Below are positions 14,686-20,960 of a DNA stretch of 21,342 nucleotides, one piece after another. Position 1 is the stretch's first letter. Each line of letters opens with the position of its first letter. Under the pieces are notes generated by a model. That model was not told the origin of the DNA and did not search any database. It worked only from the letters and a program-made list of their open reading frames with translations. Made by a program: the position numbers and the translations under genes. The DNA is from a virus. The stretch is taken from the IMG/VR virus record IMGVR_UViG_3300032220_001606, positions 1-21,342 of that record. One strand, given 5' to 3'.

Positions 14686-14720
14686 AAGCCCCGTCCTCGA
14701 TCAAAATTTCGGGGCTTTTT
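14686..14720. terminator. Intra-operon terminator
   Basis: AAGCCCCG / CGGGGCTT pairs perfectly over 8 bp with a long loop. T runs are on the + side (CTTTTT) and a weaker one on the - side (TTCTTT). For leftward transcription it lies between the DUF2303 gene and the membrane-protein gene, so it may attenuate the operon or be a site of antitermination. Confidence 0.65.
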
Positions 14721-14738
14721 ATTGCTTAATTTTTAGTT

Positions 14739-15563
14739 TTAAGCGGAAAAGGTACCAATACGGACAGGGTTTTCAGGAAGCAAGGCAATCACTTTTTCCT
14801 TGAATTCTTGAACAATTTCATTACGCAAGAGTTCTTCTTTCACAATTTGCAATGCAAACGATGGCTCACCATCTGAGCTATTTACTACAAGACGCAAGCG
14901 AATAGTTTTGTCATCAAGACCGACATAAGCTGGATCAATGATTTCAAAATAACTTGGTAATTTCCCTGCTGTGCTTGAAGCTTCAACTTTGTCAAAGACT
15001 GAGCGAGTTTCTTGCATGTTTGATACTGACGAATCAGTAGTTGAAGATGAGCCAACTTTCATGTTGCGAACTGCATTAATTGCTTCCGCAATATGGATCG
15101 TTTCACCAGTTTCACTTGTTGCAGCGAATACACTTGCCCAATCTTCAAGTAATGTTGCAAAACGCTTTTGATTAAGTTTGTTATCTTTAAGCTGATTGAG
15201 CTTTTCCCAAACTACAGTTGGTTCAAGCTGTAATACTGCTTTATGGTCACAATGACCTTGAGCCAATCCAACAACTTTGAAGTTTAAAATTGCCGTTGCT
15301 GATACATTTTTGTGGTCAACAAATACAGGGGCATAAACTTTTACTTCAGGAACAGAATTTTCAGACTGCGTATTACCTAAAACATAACTTTTGAAATCTT
15401 CAAAAGATGGGGTTTTTAAAACACCACGTGCACGGTTACGACCAGCTTGAAATTGTTCTAAATCATGAACATTGAAATTTTCATGAATGGCAACAAGTTC
15501 ACCACGAGATAAATCATTTACAGGTAACGCAAGTTCAACGATTTCTTTAGCAGAGTTTTCCAT
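14739..15563 (-). CDS. DUF2303 (YfdQ-like) phage protein
   Basis: Protein of 274 aa from the ATG at 15563 (MENSAKEIVELALP). A longer frame reaching 15680 overlaps the upstream gene and begins with sequence of no phage-like character. The order of segments agrees with DUF2303 proteins of lambdoid phages: ending VAIHENFNVHDLEQFQAGRNRARG, then a beta-rich core (ATAILNF, KAVLQLEPTVVWEKL) and FATLLEDWASVF. Their role is unknown; they are often next to recombination genes. A Ser/Thr-rich linker (SSSTTDSSVSN) lies near the middle. Confidence 0.88.
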   Translation of the reverse strand: MENSAKEIVELALPVNDLSRGELVAIHENFNVHDLEQFQAGRNRARGVLKTPSFEDFKSYVLGNTQSENSVPEVKVYAPVFVDHKNVSATAILNFKVVGLAQGHCDHKAVLQLEPTVVWEKLNQLKDNKLNQKRFATLLEDWASVFAATSETGETIHIAEAINAVRNMKVGSSSTTDSSVSNMQETRSVFDKVEASSTAGKLPSYFEIIDPAYVGLDDKTIRLRLVVNSSDGEPSFALQIVKEELLRNEIVQEFKEKVIALLPENPVRIGTFSA

Positions 15564-15615
15564 TTTCAGTACCTTATGGATGGTTGGTAAAATTGTTGTA
15601 ATGAGAAGGGGCTGT

Positions 15616-15945
15616 TTAAGCGTCTTCAGTGAATAATTGACTTGTATGGTTAGCGAACAAAGTGACATCACCACCAGCATTCAAATGCATTGGAGTTTTT
15701 GAGGTAGTGTCCTCTGCACGTTTACCTTTTGCTGTTGGTTCAACAAAAGCGAGTGTGTGTGCAATTTCGACCTGGCTTGAATCACCGATACGAGCAATAT
15801 CAAGTGTGATTTTGATTTGCCCTTTTTTGTTGTGCTGAACAGCACCTTGAGAAACCATGCTGATAGCTGCACCGAGTTGGTTAGCAAAGGTTCCTGCACC
15901 TAAGTCAGCAACAAATTGCTGTGCGTTGGTTGGTTTGGTAGTCAT
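15616..15945 (-). CDS. Small phage protein, first gene of the leftward operon
   Basis: Protein of 109 aa. A helical N-terminus (FVADLGAGTFANQLGAAISMV) is followed by a beta-rich centre (KGQIKITLDIARIG, VEIAHTLAFVEP) and an Asp/Glu-ended tail. It resembles small conserved proteins that accompany DUF2303 in phages, with no function known. An AGGT ribosome site precedes the ATG. As the first gene behind the operator-controlled leftward promoter it is made first after induction. Confidence 0.82.
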   Translation of the reverse strand: MTTKPTNAQQFVADLGAGTFANQLGAAISMVSQGAVQHNKKGQIKITLDIARIGDSSQVEIAHTLAFVEPTAKGKRAEDTTSKTPMHLNAGGDVTLFANHTSQLFTEDA

Positions 15946-15978
15946 TTTTTACCTCACATTAGGTTGGTTTGTGAGATA

Positions 15979-16007
15979 AATATGAACCAATAGTTCAACT
16001 AAGTCAA
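15979..16007 (-). promoter_or_regulatory. Leftward early promoter (PL-like)
   Basis: Read leftward, TTGACT (16002-16007) and CATATT (15979-15984) are separated by exactly 17 bp. One operator fills the spacer and a second abuts the -35 box. Repressor binding would block polymerase directly. Confidence 0.7.
15984..15996. promoter_or_regulatory. Repressor operator OL1 (GAACCAATAGTTC)
   Basis: The GAAC-N5-GTTC dyad lies in the spacer of the leftward promoter. It is identical to the copy at 16008, with starts 24 bp apart. Confidence 0.8.
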
Positions 16008-16020
16008 GAACCAATAGTTC
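16008..16020. promoter_or_regulatory. Repressor operator OL2 (GAACCAATAGTTC)
   Basis: Second identical dyad, directly next to the leftward -35 box. The 24-bp step matches that of two operators near the repressor gene start, as expected for cooperative binding. Confidence 0.8.
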
Positions 16021-16037
16021 AATTATTTTTTAATGAC

Positions 16038-16059
16038 AAAAAAACCTGCTCATGGCAGG
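16038..16059 (-). terminator. Terminator of the repressor-lipoprotein operon
   Basis: The CCTGC / GCAGG stem is followed leftward by seven T. It lies 44 nt after the lipoprotein stop and shields the leftward promoter region from read-through. Confidence 0.75.
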
Positions 16060-16102
16060 ACTTAGTAAATTAAGATTAGTTAGAAATAATTATTCATAAA
16101 GA

Positions 16103-16483
16103 TCAATTCGTCCAGAATCGGTCAGTATTAAAGTCTCTCCTAAGTTGAACGCAAGCTTGTATGATTTGATTGTGTTTAATATATGGATTTTTTTCTTTTC
16201 TATCATATATAAGAGGACTTTCAGAAATAGACATATAACTCATGTATGTACTCATAAGTGGAGTGTTTGGATCATTATTTGTTCTGTCTGCTATTTCTCG
16301 ATAACTTAAACTTACAGCTTGTCTGCTAAAAAAATTGGTTCTGAAATGGTCACATTGAGAAACAAGCATTTCAGCATCTACAAAAGATAATTTCTCACCA
16401 TTCAATATAAAACATCCATTATCACATTTTGATGAGCAACCATTTAGAATCAATAAAGATAATAATCCATAAATTATTTTCAT
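16103..16483 (-). CDS. Lipoprotein co-transcribed with the repressor
   Basis: Protein of 126 aa. It has a basic start, a hydrophobic stretch (IIYGLLSLLILNG) and Cys16 in LNGC, a slightly atypical lipobox, so it should be a lipidated envelope protein of about 110 mature residues. The mature part has further Cys residues at SSKCDNGC, SQCDHF and QACVQL, which may form disulfides in the periplasm. It begins 12 nt after the repressor stop with an AGGA ribosome site and is followed by a terminator, so it belongs to the lysogenic transcript. Position and export fit a lysogenic-conversion or superinfection-exclusion lipoprotein; the sequence itself is not recognised. Confidence 0.8.
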   Translation of the reverse strand: MKIIYGLLSLLILNGCSSKCDNGCFILNGEKLSFVDAEMLVSQCDHFRTNFFSRQAVSLSYREIADRTNNDPNTPLMSTYMSYMSISESPLIYDRKEKNPYIKHNQIIQACVQLRRDFNTDRFWTN

Positions 16484-16495
16484 GATTTTTTCCTA

Positions 16496-17200
16496 TCAGG
16501 ATTTCCTAACTCTTTTAGGACGAGAACCGCCAAGAGGTCTGAATGCATCAATCACCAAGCCGACCAATTCCATACCTTCTTCGAATTCAATGATATTAGG
16601 TTGAAAATTTGGGTTAAGTGCTTGTAAATATTTACGTTCGTCACTTTCAATGATTAGTTTCTTAAATGTTGCATCTGTATTATTTCTAACAACAATAAGG
16701 TCTTCCGACAGCAAATCACATACCTGAAATGCAGGATTTACTAAAATATAATCACCATCTTGATAAGTTGGATAATTGCTAATACCTACAACTTTTAAGT
16801 AAAAACAACCATCTGGGTCATCAGAACTTAAAGGGGGAAGCCATTCAGCAATTTCTGAAGGGTTTATTGATTCTACAGATGTCATTGATCCAGCTTGAAC
16901 CCAAGATAAAACAGGTAATAATTTTGAAGTTACAGGGACAATATTATTATCTAATTCATTACTAGATGAACCAGACAAAAGCCACTCAGCATTAGTTTTT
17001 AAAAATTGTGCCAGTACAGGAATTTTTGATGTTTCTGGAATAGCTTCACCATTAAGCCATTTGCCTGCACCTTTGTCTGATACACCGAACTCTTTACTCA
17101 ATATTCGAGCTCGACCTCGCTTTGAATACCCCTGAGCATCCATTGCTTCATGTAAACGCTGGGAAAATGCCAGTTTTACTTCGTCAGTCTTATTATTCAT
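16496..17200 (-). CDS. CI-like prophage repressor, S24 family
   Basis: Protein of 234 aa. It has an N-terminal helix-turn-helix (about 10-60; SKEFGVSDKGAGKWLNGEAIP), a linker, then the S24 autocleavage domain. Ala103-Gly104 (WVQAGSM) is the likely cleavage site, Ser141 (VGISNYPTYQDGDYI) the nucleophile and Lys180 (TFKKL) the base. The usual Ser-Met after the nucleophile is Ser-Asn here. It should hold the prophage silent and be inactivated through RecA after DNA damage. It is divergent from the Cro-like gene, with three operators between them and two more at the leftward promoter. Confidence 0.95.
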   Translation of the reverse strand: MNNKTDEVKLAFSQRLHEAMDAQGYSKRGRARILSKEFGVSDKGAGKWLNGEAIPETSKIPVLAQFLKTNAEWLLSGSSSNELDNNIVPVTSKLLPVLSWVQAGSMTSVESINPSEIAEWLPPLSSDDPDGCFYLKVVGISNYPTYQDGDYILVNPAFQVCDLLSEDLIVVRNNTDATFKKLIIESDERKYLQALNPNFQPNIIEFEEGMELVGLVIDAFRPLGGSRPKRVRKS

Positions 17201-17214
17201 TGATAAACCTTACT

Positions 17215-17227
17215 GAACTAATGGTTC
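17215..17227. promoter_or_regulatory. Repressor operator (GAACTAATGGTTC)
   Basis: GAAC-N5-GTTC dyad just downstream of the leftward -10 box of the repressor gene. Occupancy would shut off repressor synthesis, as with lambda OR3. Confidence 0.75.
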
Positions 17228-17228
17228 A

Positions 17229-17257
17229 ATTATAAATATTGTTGTAAGAACTATCAG
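17229..17257 (-). promoter_or_regulatory. Repressor promoter (PRM-like)
   Basis: Read leftward, CTGATA (17252-17257) is followed after 17 bp by a perfect TATAAT (17229-17234). The -35 box lies inside the central operator. The weak -35 with a perfect -10 would allow either repression or activation by a bound repressor. Confidence 0.65.
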
Positions 17258-17270
17258 TTCCTGTTAAAGT
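17242..17270 (+). promoter_or_regulatory. Rightward early promoter (PR-like)
   Basis: TTGTAA (17242-17247), a 17-bp spacer and TAAAGT (17265-17270) lead to a start near 17277, 22 nt before the Cro-like ATG. The central operator fills the 5' part of the spacer. Confidence 0.65.
17248..17260. promoter_or_regulatory. Repressor operator (GAACTATCAGTTC)
   Basis: Central dyad between the two divergent promoters, overlapping the repressor -35 box and the rightward spacer, so it can act on both at once. Confidence 0.78.
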
Positions 17271-17271
17271 T

Positions 17272-17284
17272 GAACCAAAAGTTC
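17272..17284. promoter_or_regulatory. Repressor operator (GAACCAAAAGTTC)
   Basis: Third dyad of the divergent region, just downstream of the rightward -10 box and 24 bp from the central operator. Confidence 0.78.
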
Positions 17285-17298
17285 ATTTTGAGGTTTTT

Positions 17299-17538
17299 AT
17301 GAAAACCATTAAGACCGCAATAGGTTGTGCAGGTGGTGTCAAGGCTGTTGCTGAAACAGTGAATTTAACGGAACGGGCTATTTACAAATGGATTGTTAAA
17401 AATTCATTGCCATATACCGAATACAAGGGCGAGACCAACTACGCACAGAAAATTGCAGAAATGACCAATGGTCAATTCACAAAAGATCAACTTTTAGAGA
17501 TCGGATTGAGTAAATCTGAAGAAGTTGTTGTTCATTAA
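17299..17538 (+). CDS. Cro-like regulator (YdaS-type HTH)
   Basis: Protein of 79 aa. Residues 1-60 form a helix-turn-helix ([24 protein letters not shown]), the YdaS/Cro pattern in which a short helical protein reads the operator as a dimer. It is first gene of the rightward transcript, with a GAGG ribosome site, and divergent from the repressor. It likely competes with the repressor for the GAAC-N5-GTTC sites during lytic growth. YdaS-type proteins have also been called antitoxins; no toxin partner is seen here. Confidence 0.9.
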   Translation: MKTIKTAIGCAGGVKAVAETVNLTERAIYKWIVKNSLPYTEYKGETNYAQKIAEMTNGQFTKDQLLEIGLSKSEEVVVH

Positions 17539-17552
17539 CAAAAGGAAATCCT

Positions 17553-17879
17553 ATGGAAACAAAAATAATGTTTGTATTCAGCAAAAAACTGTTGGCACCG
17601 ATGTCAACACGTGTACCGCTGGAAGTCCAAGAGATCATTGATACTTTGGCTGAAAGCCAGGGTAGTGATCGTGCTAAGTGGTTAAGAGACGCCATAGATA
17701 AAAAGATCGAACTGGAGACAGGTCAATCATCATCTGAACACATAGAAAAATCAAAGAATACAACGTCTACAAGCGTATTCAAGAATGTATGCAGAAATTT
17801 GAAAAGTTTTTGGCAGGCATTAAAAAAGCCCGACGTTGCAGGTCGAGCTTCTAGTATTCATCAACATTCAGGTAAATGA
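17553..17879 (+). CDS. Ribbon-helix-helix-like regulator, early rightward gene
   Basis: Protein of 108 aa with AAAGGA before the ATG. Residues about 18-55 (STRVPLEVQEIIDTLAESQGSDRAKWLRDAID) show the beta strand plus two helices of a MetJ/Arc-type ribbon-helix-helix domain; the rest is basic and probably flexible. It follows the Cro-like gene by 14 nt, in the position of a lambda CII-type switch protein, though there is no sequence likeness to CII. It could be a transcription factor or a DNA-binding accessory protein. Its stop overlaps the next start (ATGA). Confidence 0.78.
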   Translation: METKIMFVFSKKLLAPMSTRVPLEVQEIIDTLAESQGSDRAKWLRDAIDKKIELETGQSSSEHIEKSKNTTSTSVFKNVCRNLKSFWQALKKPDVAGRASSIHQHSGK

Positions 17880-18163
17880 ACATGAGTAATTTAACAGAAC
17901 ATAAGTGCGCTGGCAAATGTCCAGAATTTAAAGGGGAACAGTGCCATCACTGTTTGATTCAGCAAATTGAAAAACGTGAGTTTGAATTGGGTGTTGCGCC
18001 TGATAGTGCGTATTTCATTGGTATTGATTTAGCTGCTGATGGAGAAGATAAGTCGGTTGAAGTGGCTTATTGCGTAATCTCTAAAAAATACTGTACCTGC
18101 CCAAACGGTGTGCAGATTTGCTTACATGAGCATGGCGGTGCAGTGGTGGAGGTGCAGTCATGA
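17876..18163 (+). CDS. Small Cys-rich protein
   Basis: Protein of 95 aa with two Cys clusters: CAGKCPEFKGEQCHHC near the N-terminus, and YCTCPNGVQICLHEH near the C-terminus with His residues that may complete zinc sites. Between them is an acidic section with FIGIDLAADGEDKSVEVAY. It is likely a zinc-binding protein; the role is unknown. It is coupled by 4-nt overlaps to both neighbours, and GGAGGTGCAG near its end serves as ribosome site for the next gene. Confidence 0.8.
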   Translation: MNMSNLTEHKCAGKCPEFKGEQCHHCLIQQIEKREFELGVAPDSAYFIGIDLAADGEDKSVEVAYCVISKKYCTCPNGVQICLHEHGGAVVEVQS

Positions 18164-18546
18164 AAAACCCAATCTGTCCATACTGCAATAAAGAGTCTGA
18201 TGGGGTAGATGGCACAGCCATTTACCCTCATAGACCTGACCTATCACATAAATGGTTCTACCAATGTGTGCCTTGTGATGCCTATGTTGGTTGTCACCCT
18301 GGTACTAAAAACTCACTTGGTCGATTGGCAAATGCTGAACTTAGAAAATGGAAGTCTATAGCACATCGAGTTTTTGATCCGTTATGGCGTGATGGACACA
18401 TGAAGCGCAAGGAAGCCTATAAAGCTTTGGCTGAGGTAATGAATATTCATCCAAATGACTGCCATATTGGGATGTTTGATGTTGATCAGTGCAAAAAAGT
18501 TTATTCAATTTGCATGAATGAACAAATCAAGAAGGTGACAGCATGA
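18160..18546 (+). CDS. DUF3268 zinc-finger protein
   Basis: Protein of 128 aa. CPYC near the N-terminus and CVPCDAYVGCHPGT in the middle give a four-Cys zinc site. The block NSLGRLANAELRKWKSIAHRVFDPLW matches the DUF3268 zinc-finger family common in phages and plasmids. The C-terminal half is helical. The function is not known in detail; DNA or protein binding is likely. It has ATGA overlaps on both sides. Confidence 0.88.
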   Translation: MKNPICPYCNKESDGVDGTAIYPHRPDLSHKWFYQCVPCDAYVGCHPGTKNSLGRLANAELRKWKSIAHRVFDPLWRDGHMKRKEAYKALAEVMNIHPNDCHIGMFDVDQCKKVYSICMNEQIKKVTA

Positions 18547-19058
18547 TTGATAACACCTCAATTCTCGCCCTAACTGACATTATCCAATTGCCTGAAGCTG
18601 AACGCTTACAGGCAATCAATGATAAGTTTTCAGCAAAATCACAAGATGAATTACTTAATTTACTTGGCAATGTTCTGAATGTTGCTGTGAATTATGCCCA
18701 ATCGTGTGATGAAACATTGTATTTACATCTTGTCACCACTGGCGATATGCACCCACATGCAATTGAAAAATTAATTTCACCTAGTTTTCATGGTGCTTTG
18801 AATGGGCTGATCCTAGCGCAAAAAGCACCTAATCAAGATGTTCTGTGTGAATCGTGTGCTTATCGTTGCAGCACTTTAGCAAATCATTGTCTTTCTACTC
18901 AATCTGACTTGGCTCATGCCTTGGAGTTGGATGCTGTTTTTTATTGCCATAAAGATATTGAAAATTTAGATAGTCCATCTGCTACAGATCGTAAGCGCAT
19001 GAAACCATGCAAAGGCTGGGCACAGCATGTGAAGAAACATAAGGGAGTAGCAGCATGA
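18543..19058 (+). CDS. Unknown Cys-containing phage protein
   Basis: Protein of 171 aa. The first 110 residues are mainly helical (LTDIIQLPEAERLQAIND, ELLNLLGNVLNVAVNY). A Cys-rich segment follows, CESCAYRCSTLANHC at about 112-126, with later Cys residues (YCHKD, KPCKGW) that could complete one or two metal sites. It ends in GVAA, overlapping the next start. No family is recognised. The plan of helical body plus zinc knuckle suggests a scaffold or regulator rather than an enzyme. Confidence 0.8.
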   Translation: MIDNTSILALTDIIQLPEAERLQAINDKFSAKSQDELLNLLGNVLNVAVNYAQSCDETLYLHLVTTGDMHPHAIEKLISPSFHGALNGLILAQKAPNQDVLCESCAYRCSTLANHCLSTQSDLAHALELDAVFYCHKDIENLDSPSATDRKRMKPCKGWAQHVKKHKGVAA

Positions 19059-19312
19059 AATCAAATGAAGCTAAAAAACCTATGTATATCTTTACTGAAC
19101 TAGGTAAAGAAAAACTTTGTAAGCACTGTGATGAATACTGGCCTACAGATTCAGAGTTTTGGTTCATGATTAAATCAAAGTTAAAGGATGGAACCATTAC
19201 ATTTCGACCAGAATCAGCATGTAAAGGCTGCTATGACCGTGTTTATAGACCACATCATGTAAAAGGTGTGAATAAAGTTCGTTCAAGTCATGAAAAGAAG
19301 GTGGCAGCATGA
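19055..19312 (+). CDS. Small CxxC zinc-ribbon protein
   Basis: Protein of 85 aa. CKHCDEYWP near residue 22 and ACKGCYDRVYRPHH near residue 56 form a CxxC-x31-CxxC zinc-ribbon, with a beta-rich loop between. The pattern is like small phage HNH-associated or recruitment zinc proteins, but no HNH catalytic set is visible. It ends in KVAA and overlaps the tiny membrane peptide gene by 4 nt. Confidence 0.82.
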   Translation: MKSNEAKKPMYIFTELGKEKLCKHCDEYWPTDSEFWFMIKSKLKDGTITFRPESACKGCYDRVYRPHHVKGVNKVRSSHEKKVAA

Positions 19313-19389
19313 AAGAACTCCACAAAACTTTACTGTTCATTTTCACGCTCTTTGGGGCAGCTTTAATTCGATTAGGGGGTGTGGCGTGA
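19309..19389 (+). CDS. Tiny membrane peptide, 26 aa
   Basis: A 26-codon frame joined by an ATGA overlap at its start and a GTGA overlap at its end to the neighbouring genes. The ribosome site AAGGTGGCAGC is the same as at other junctions of this operon. After a basic start (MKELHK) it is hydrophobic (TLLFIFTLFGAALI) with a C-terminal Arg and GGVA: one membrane helix. The exact fit between two genes makes it credible. Confidence 0.6.
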   Translation: MKELHKTLLFIFTLFGAALIRLGGVA

Positions 19390-19964
19390 TTAAAAAACGT
19401 AATAAAAAATACAACCCCAATAAACCTGCTTTAAATCCTGTACGCAAGTTTCAGCTTATTGGGGAAGCGATTGAAGAAAATCGCATTCTCGAACTTTGGC
19501 AATTAACAAATGGGAAATCTGAGGATCAAGCGCCTGAGTTAGCCCATTTGCTAACTTTGACCAAGGGTACACTTGTAATTGCCATGCGTAAGGATTTAAT
19601 CGACAACGAGCAAAGCTTCCATATCAGTTGTGACATATACGCAGATCATCCAGATGGCCGATCTATACAGCTCGATTTTGAAATAGCTGTACCTGAACGC
19701 ATGACATATGGACAGTTTTTGAATGGTTGTGAAGAAGATCAAGAGCCGATTTACATCGTTGAATGTGGTGTCAAAACTCGCTGGAAAGGTGCCAACAAGT
19801 TAATGGATGAATATTTCCATGAAGTTGCGGGACCGGGATTCAAAATTGTAAAGCAGCCATACATTGTGACTTGCTTTTCTGCATTCAAGAACGTGGCATG
19901 TCAGCGCGAATTTAAAGCCGTTCAGATCTCCCTTACTGGTAATGGGTTAGGGGTGGCAGCATGA
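19386..19964 (+). CDS. Unknown phage protein
   Basis: Protein of 192 aa. The start is taken as the GTG at 19386, overlapping the tiny gene by 4 nt; a longer frame from 19290 would overlap two genes and is unlikely. The N-terminus is very basic (VIKKRNKKYNPNK), which may bind nucleic acid. It is followed by a helical section and a mixed alpha-beta body with three Cys residues far apart. No family is recognised. It ends in GVAA and overlaps the next start. Confidence 0.78.
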   Translation: MIKKRNKKYNPNKPALNPVRKFQLIGEAIEENRILELWQLTNGKSEDQAPELAHLLTLTKGTLVIAMRKDLIDNEQSFHISCDIYADHPDGRSIQLDFEIAVPERMTYGQFLNGCEEDQEPIYIVECGVKTRWKGANKLMDEYFHEVAGPGFKIVKQPYIVTCFSAFKNVACQREFKAVQISLTGNGLGVAA

Positions 19965-20266
19965 TTATCGGAGTTGCTGTTAAAGCAGGTGAGCTTATGG
20001 TCGCTCTACCAAAACCTAATCGCCATGCAGATTGTATCAATATTATTTTGTCACTTGGTTTGGTACCAGATATTCAAAACCAATGGAGTAAATCATTACA
20101 CCAAGGTTTTTATTGTGAGCAAGGAAAGTTCTATACACGACCACAAGCTTTTTTACATGCAGTTGAATGTGGTCAGTTGGAATTTTGTGCAAATCAACTT
20201 GAACTGATAGCCCTTGGTGAGATGAAGTTTTCTCGCCTTGGGGTATGTAGTGAAGATTTGTGGTGA
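19961..20266 (+). CDS. Conserved small phage protein
   Basis: Protein of 101 aa. The order VKAGELMVALPKPNRHADCI, a helical section, GFYCEQGKFYTRPQAFLHAVECGQ and the closing SEDLW recalls a small protein common in tailed phages that ends in (Y/C)SEDLW, of unknown role. An ATGA overlap joins it to the gene before; the next gene has its own GAGGTGG ribosome site overlapping this stop. Confidence 0.8.
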   Translation: MIIGVAVKAGELMVALPKPNRHADCINIILSLGLVPDIQNQWSKSLHQGFYCEQGKFYTRPQAFLHAVECGQLEFCANQLELIALGEMKFSRLGVCSEDLW

Positions 20267-20276
20267 GGTGGAATTT

Positions 20277-20960
20277 ATGAATCATCGTGATTTGTGTGAA
20301 ATCGGTGCAAAATTTCTAAAACGATCTGAATCTGCAAATGGGCATGGGTGTCATTTCACTATAGTTGAAGCAGCTTGTTATGGTGAGAATCCAGATGTGT
20401 TTGGTATACGTCATGGAGGAATACATGGTCATGGCGTAGGTACTTTCCTATTGGAAGCTAAAATAAGTCGGTCTGACTTTTTGGCTGATAGAAATAAACC
20501 ACATCGTATAAATCCCGAGACTGGTATGGGGAAGTATCGTTACTACATCTGTCCTACAGGTTTAATTAAAATTAATGAATTGCCTGAAAAATGGGGATTA
20601 ATTTACGTCAGTCCAAAGGGTACCTGTAAAGTTATTGCTGGTGTGTTATCCGCACCAAAGATCAAATATTATTGTGAGTGGTCCAAAAAATATAAAAGCC
20701 ACTTTGATCATCATATGATTAAAGAAAATTTTAAAACGTTGGCATTTAATGAGCGAAATATCCAAAACGAATTAAATCTTTTAACGATGGCTTTGGCTCG
20801 TATAGATGATCCTGAACAATTGCTTTATCAGAAAAGAGAATTTTCAAAAACTCTCTTAGAGAATCAGAAGCTTAAACACGAATTACATTTAATTAAACAT
20901 GATCGAAATTTAAAGTCTCTGATTGATGGTTTACCTAATTTGAGAGGTAATCCTGCATGA
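20277..20960 (+). CDS. PD-(D/E)XK nuclease-like phage protein
   Basis: Protein of 227 aa from the ATG at 20277 (MNHRDLCEIGAKFL), with GAGGTGG as ribosome site. A 13-residue longer frame starts inside the previous gene. The core has ENPDVFGIR, then LLEAKISRSDFLAD (the ExK of a PD-(D/E)XK site), then GMGKYRYYICPTGLIKINELPEKWGLIYV. These agree with a phage family of predicted MmcB-like nucleases. The C-terminal 60 residues are a charged coiled coil (ERNIQNELNLL, RIDDPEQLLYQKREF). It is placed directly before the replication gene, so it may act in replication or host DNA processing. Activity is predicted, not shown. Confidence 0.82.
   Translation: MNHRDLCEIGAKFLKRSESANGHGCHFTIVEAACYGENPDVFGIRHGGIHGHGVGTFLLEAKISRSDFLADRNKPHRINPETGMGKYRYYICPTGLIKINELPEKWGLIYVSPKGTCKVIAGVLSAPKIKYYCEWSKKYKSHFDHHMIKENFKTLAFNERNIQNELNLLTMALARIDDPEQLLYQKREFSKTLLENQKLKHELHLIKHDRNLKSLIDGLPNLRGNPA

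Noticed and set aside
15564-15680. N-terminal extension of the DUF2303 gene
   Set aside because: It overlaps the upstream gene, and the family-like sequence begins only at the ATG at 15563.
17820-17855. Imperfect hairpin near the end of the ribbon-helix-helix gene
   Set aside because: It is inside coding sequence with no T tract, and the operon continues with a 4-nt gene overlap.
17299-17879. Toxin-antitoxin pair made of the YdaS-like and ribbon-helix-helix genes
   Set aside because: Both look like DNA-binding proteins, neither shows a toxin fold, and the operator layout explains the first as Cro.
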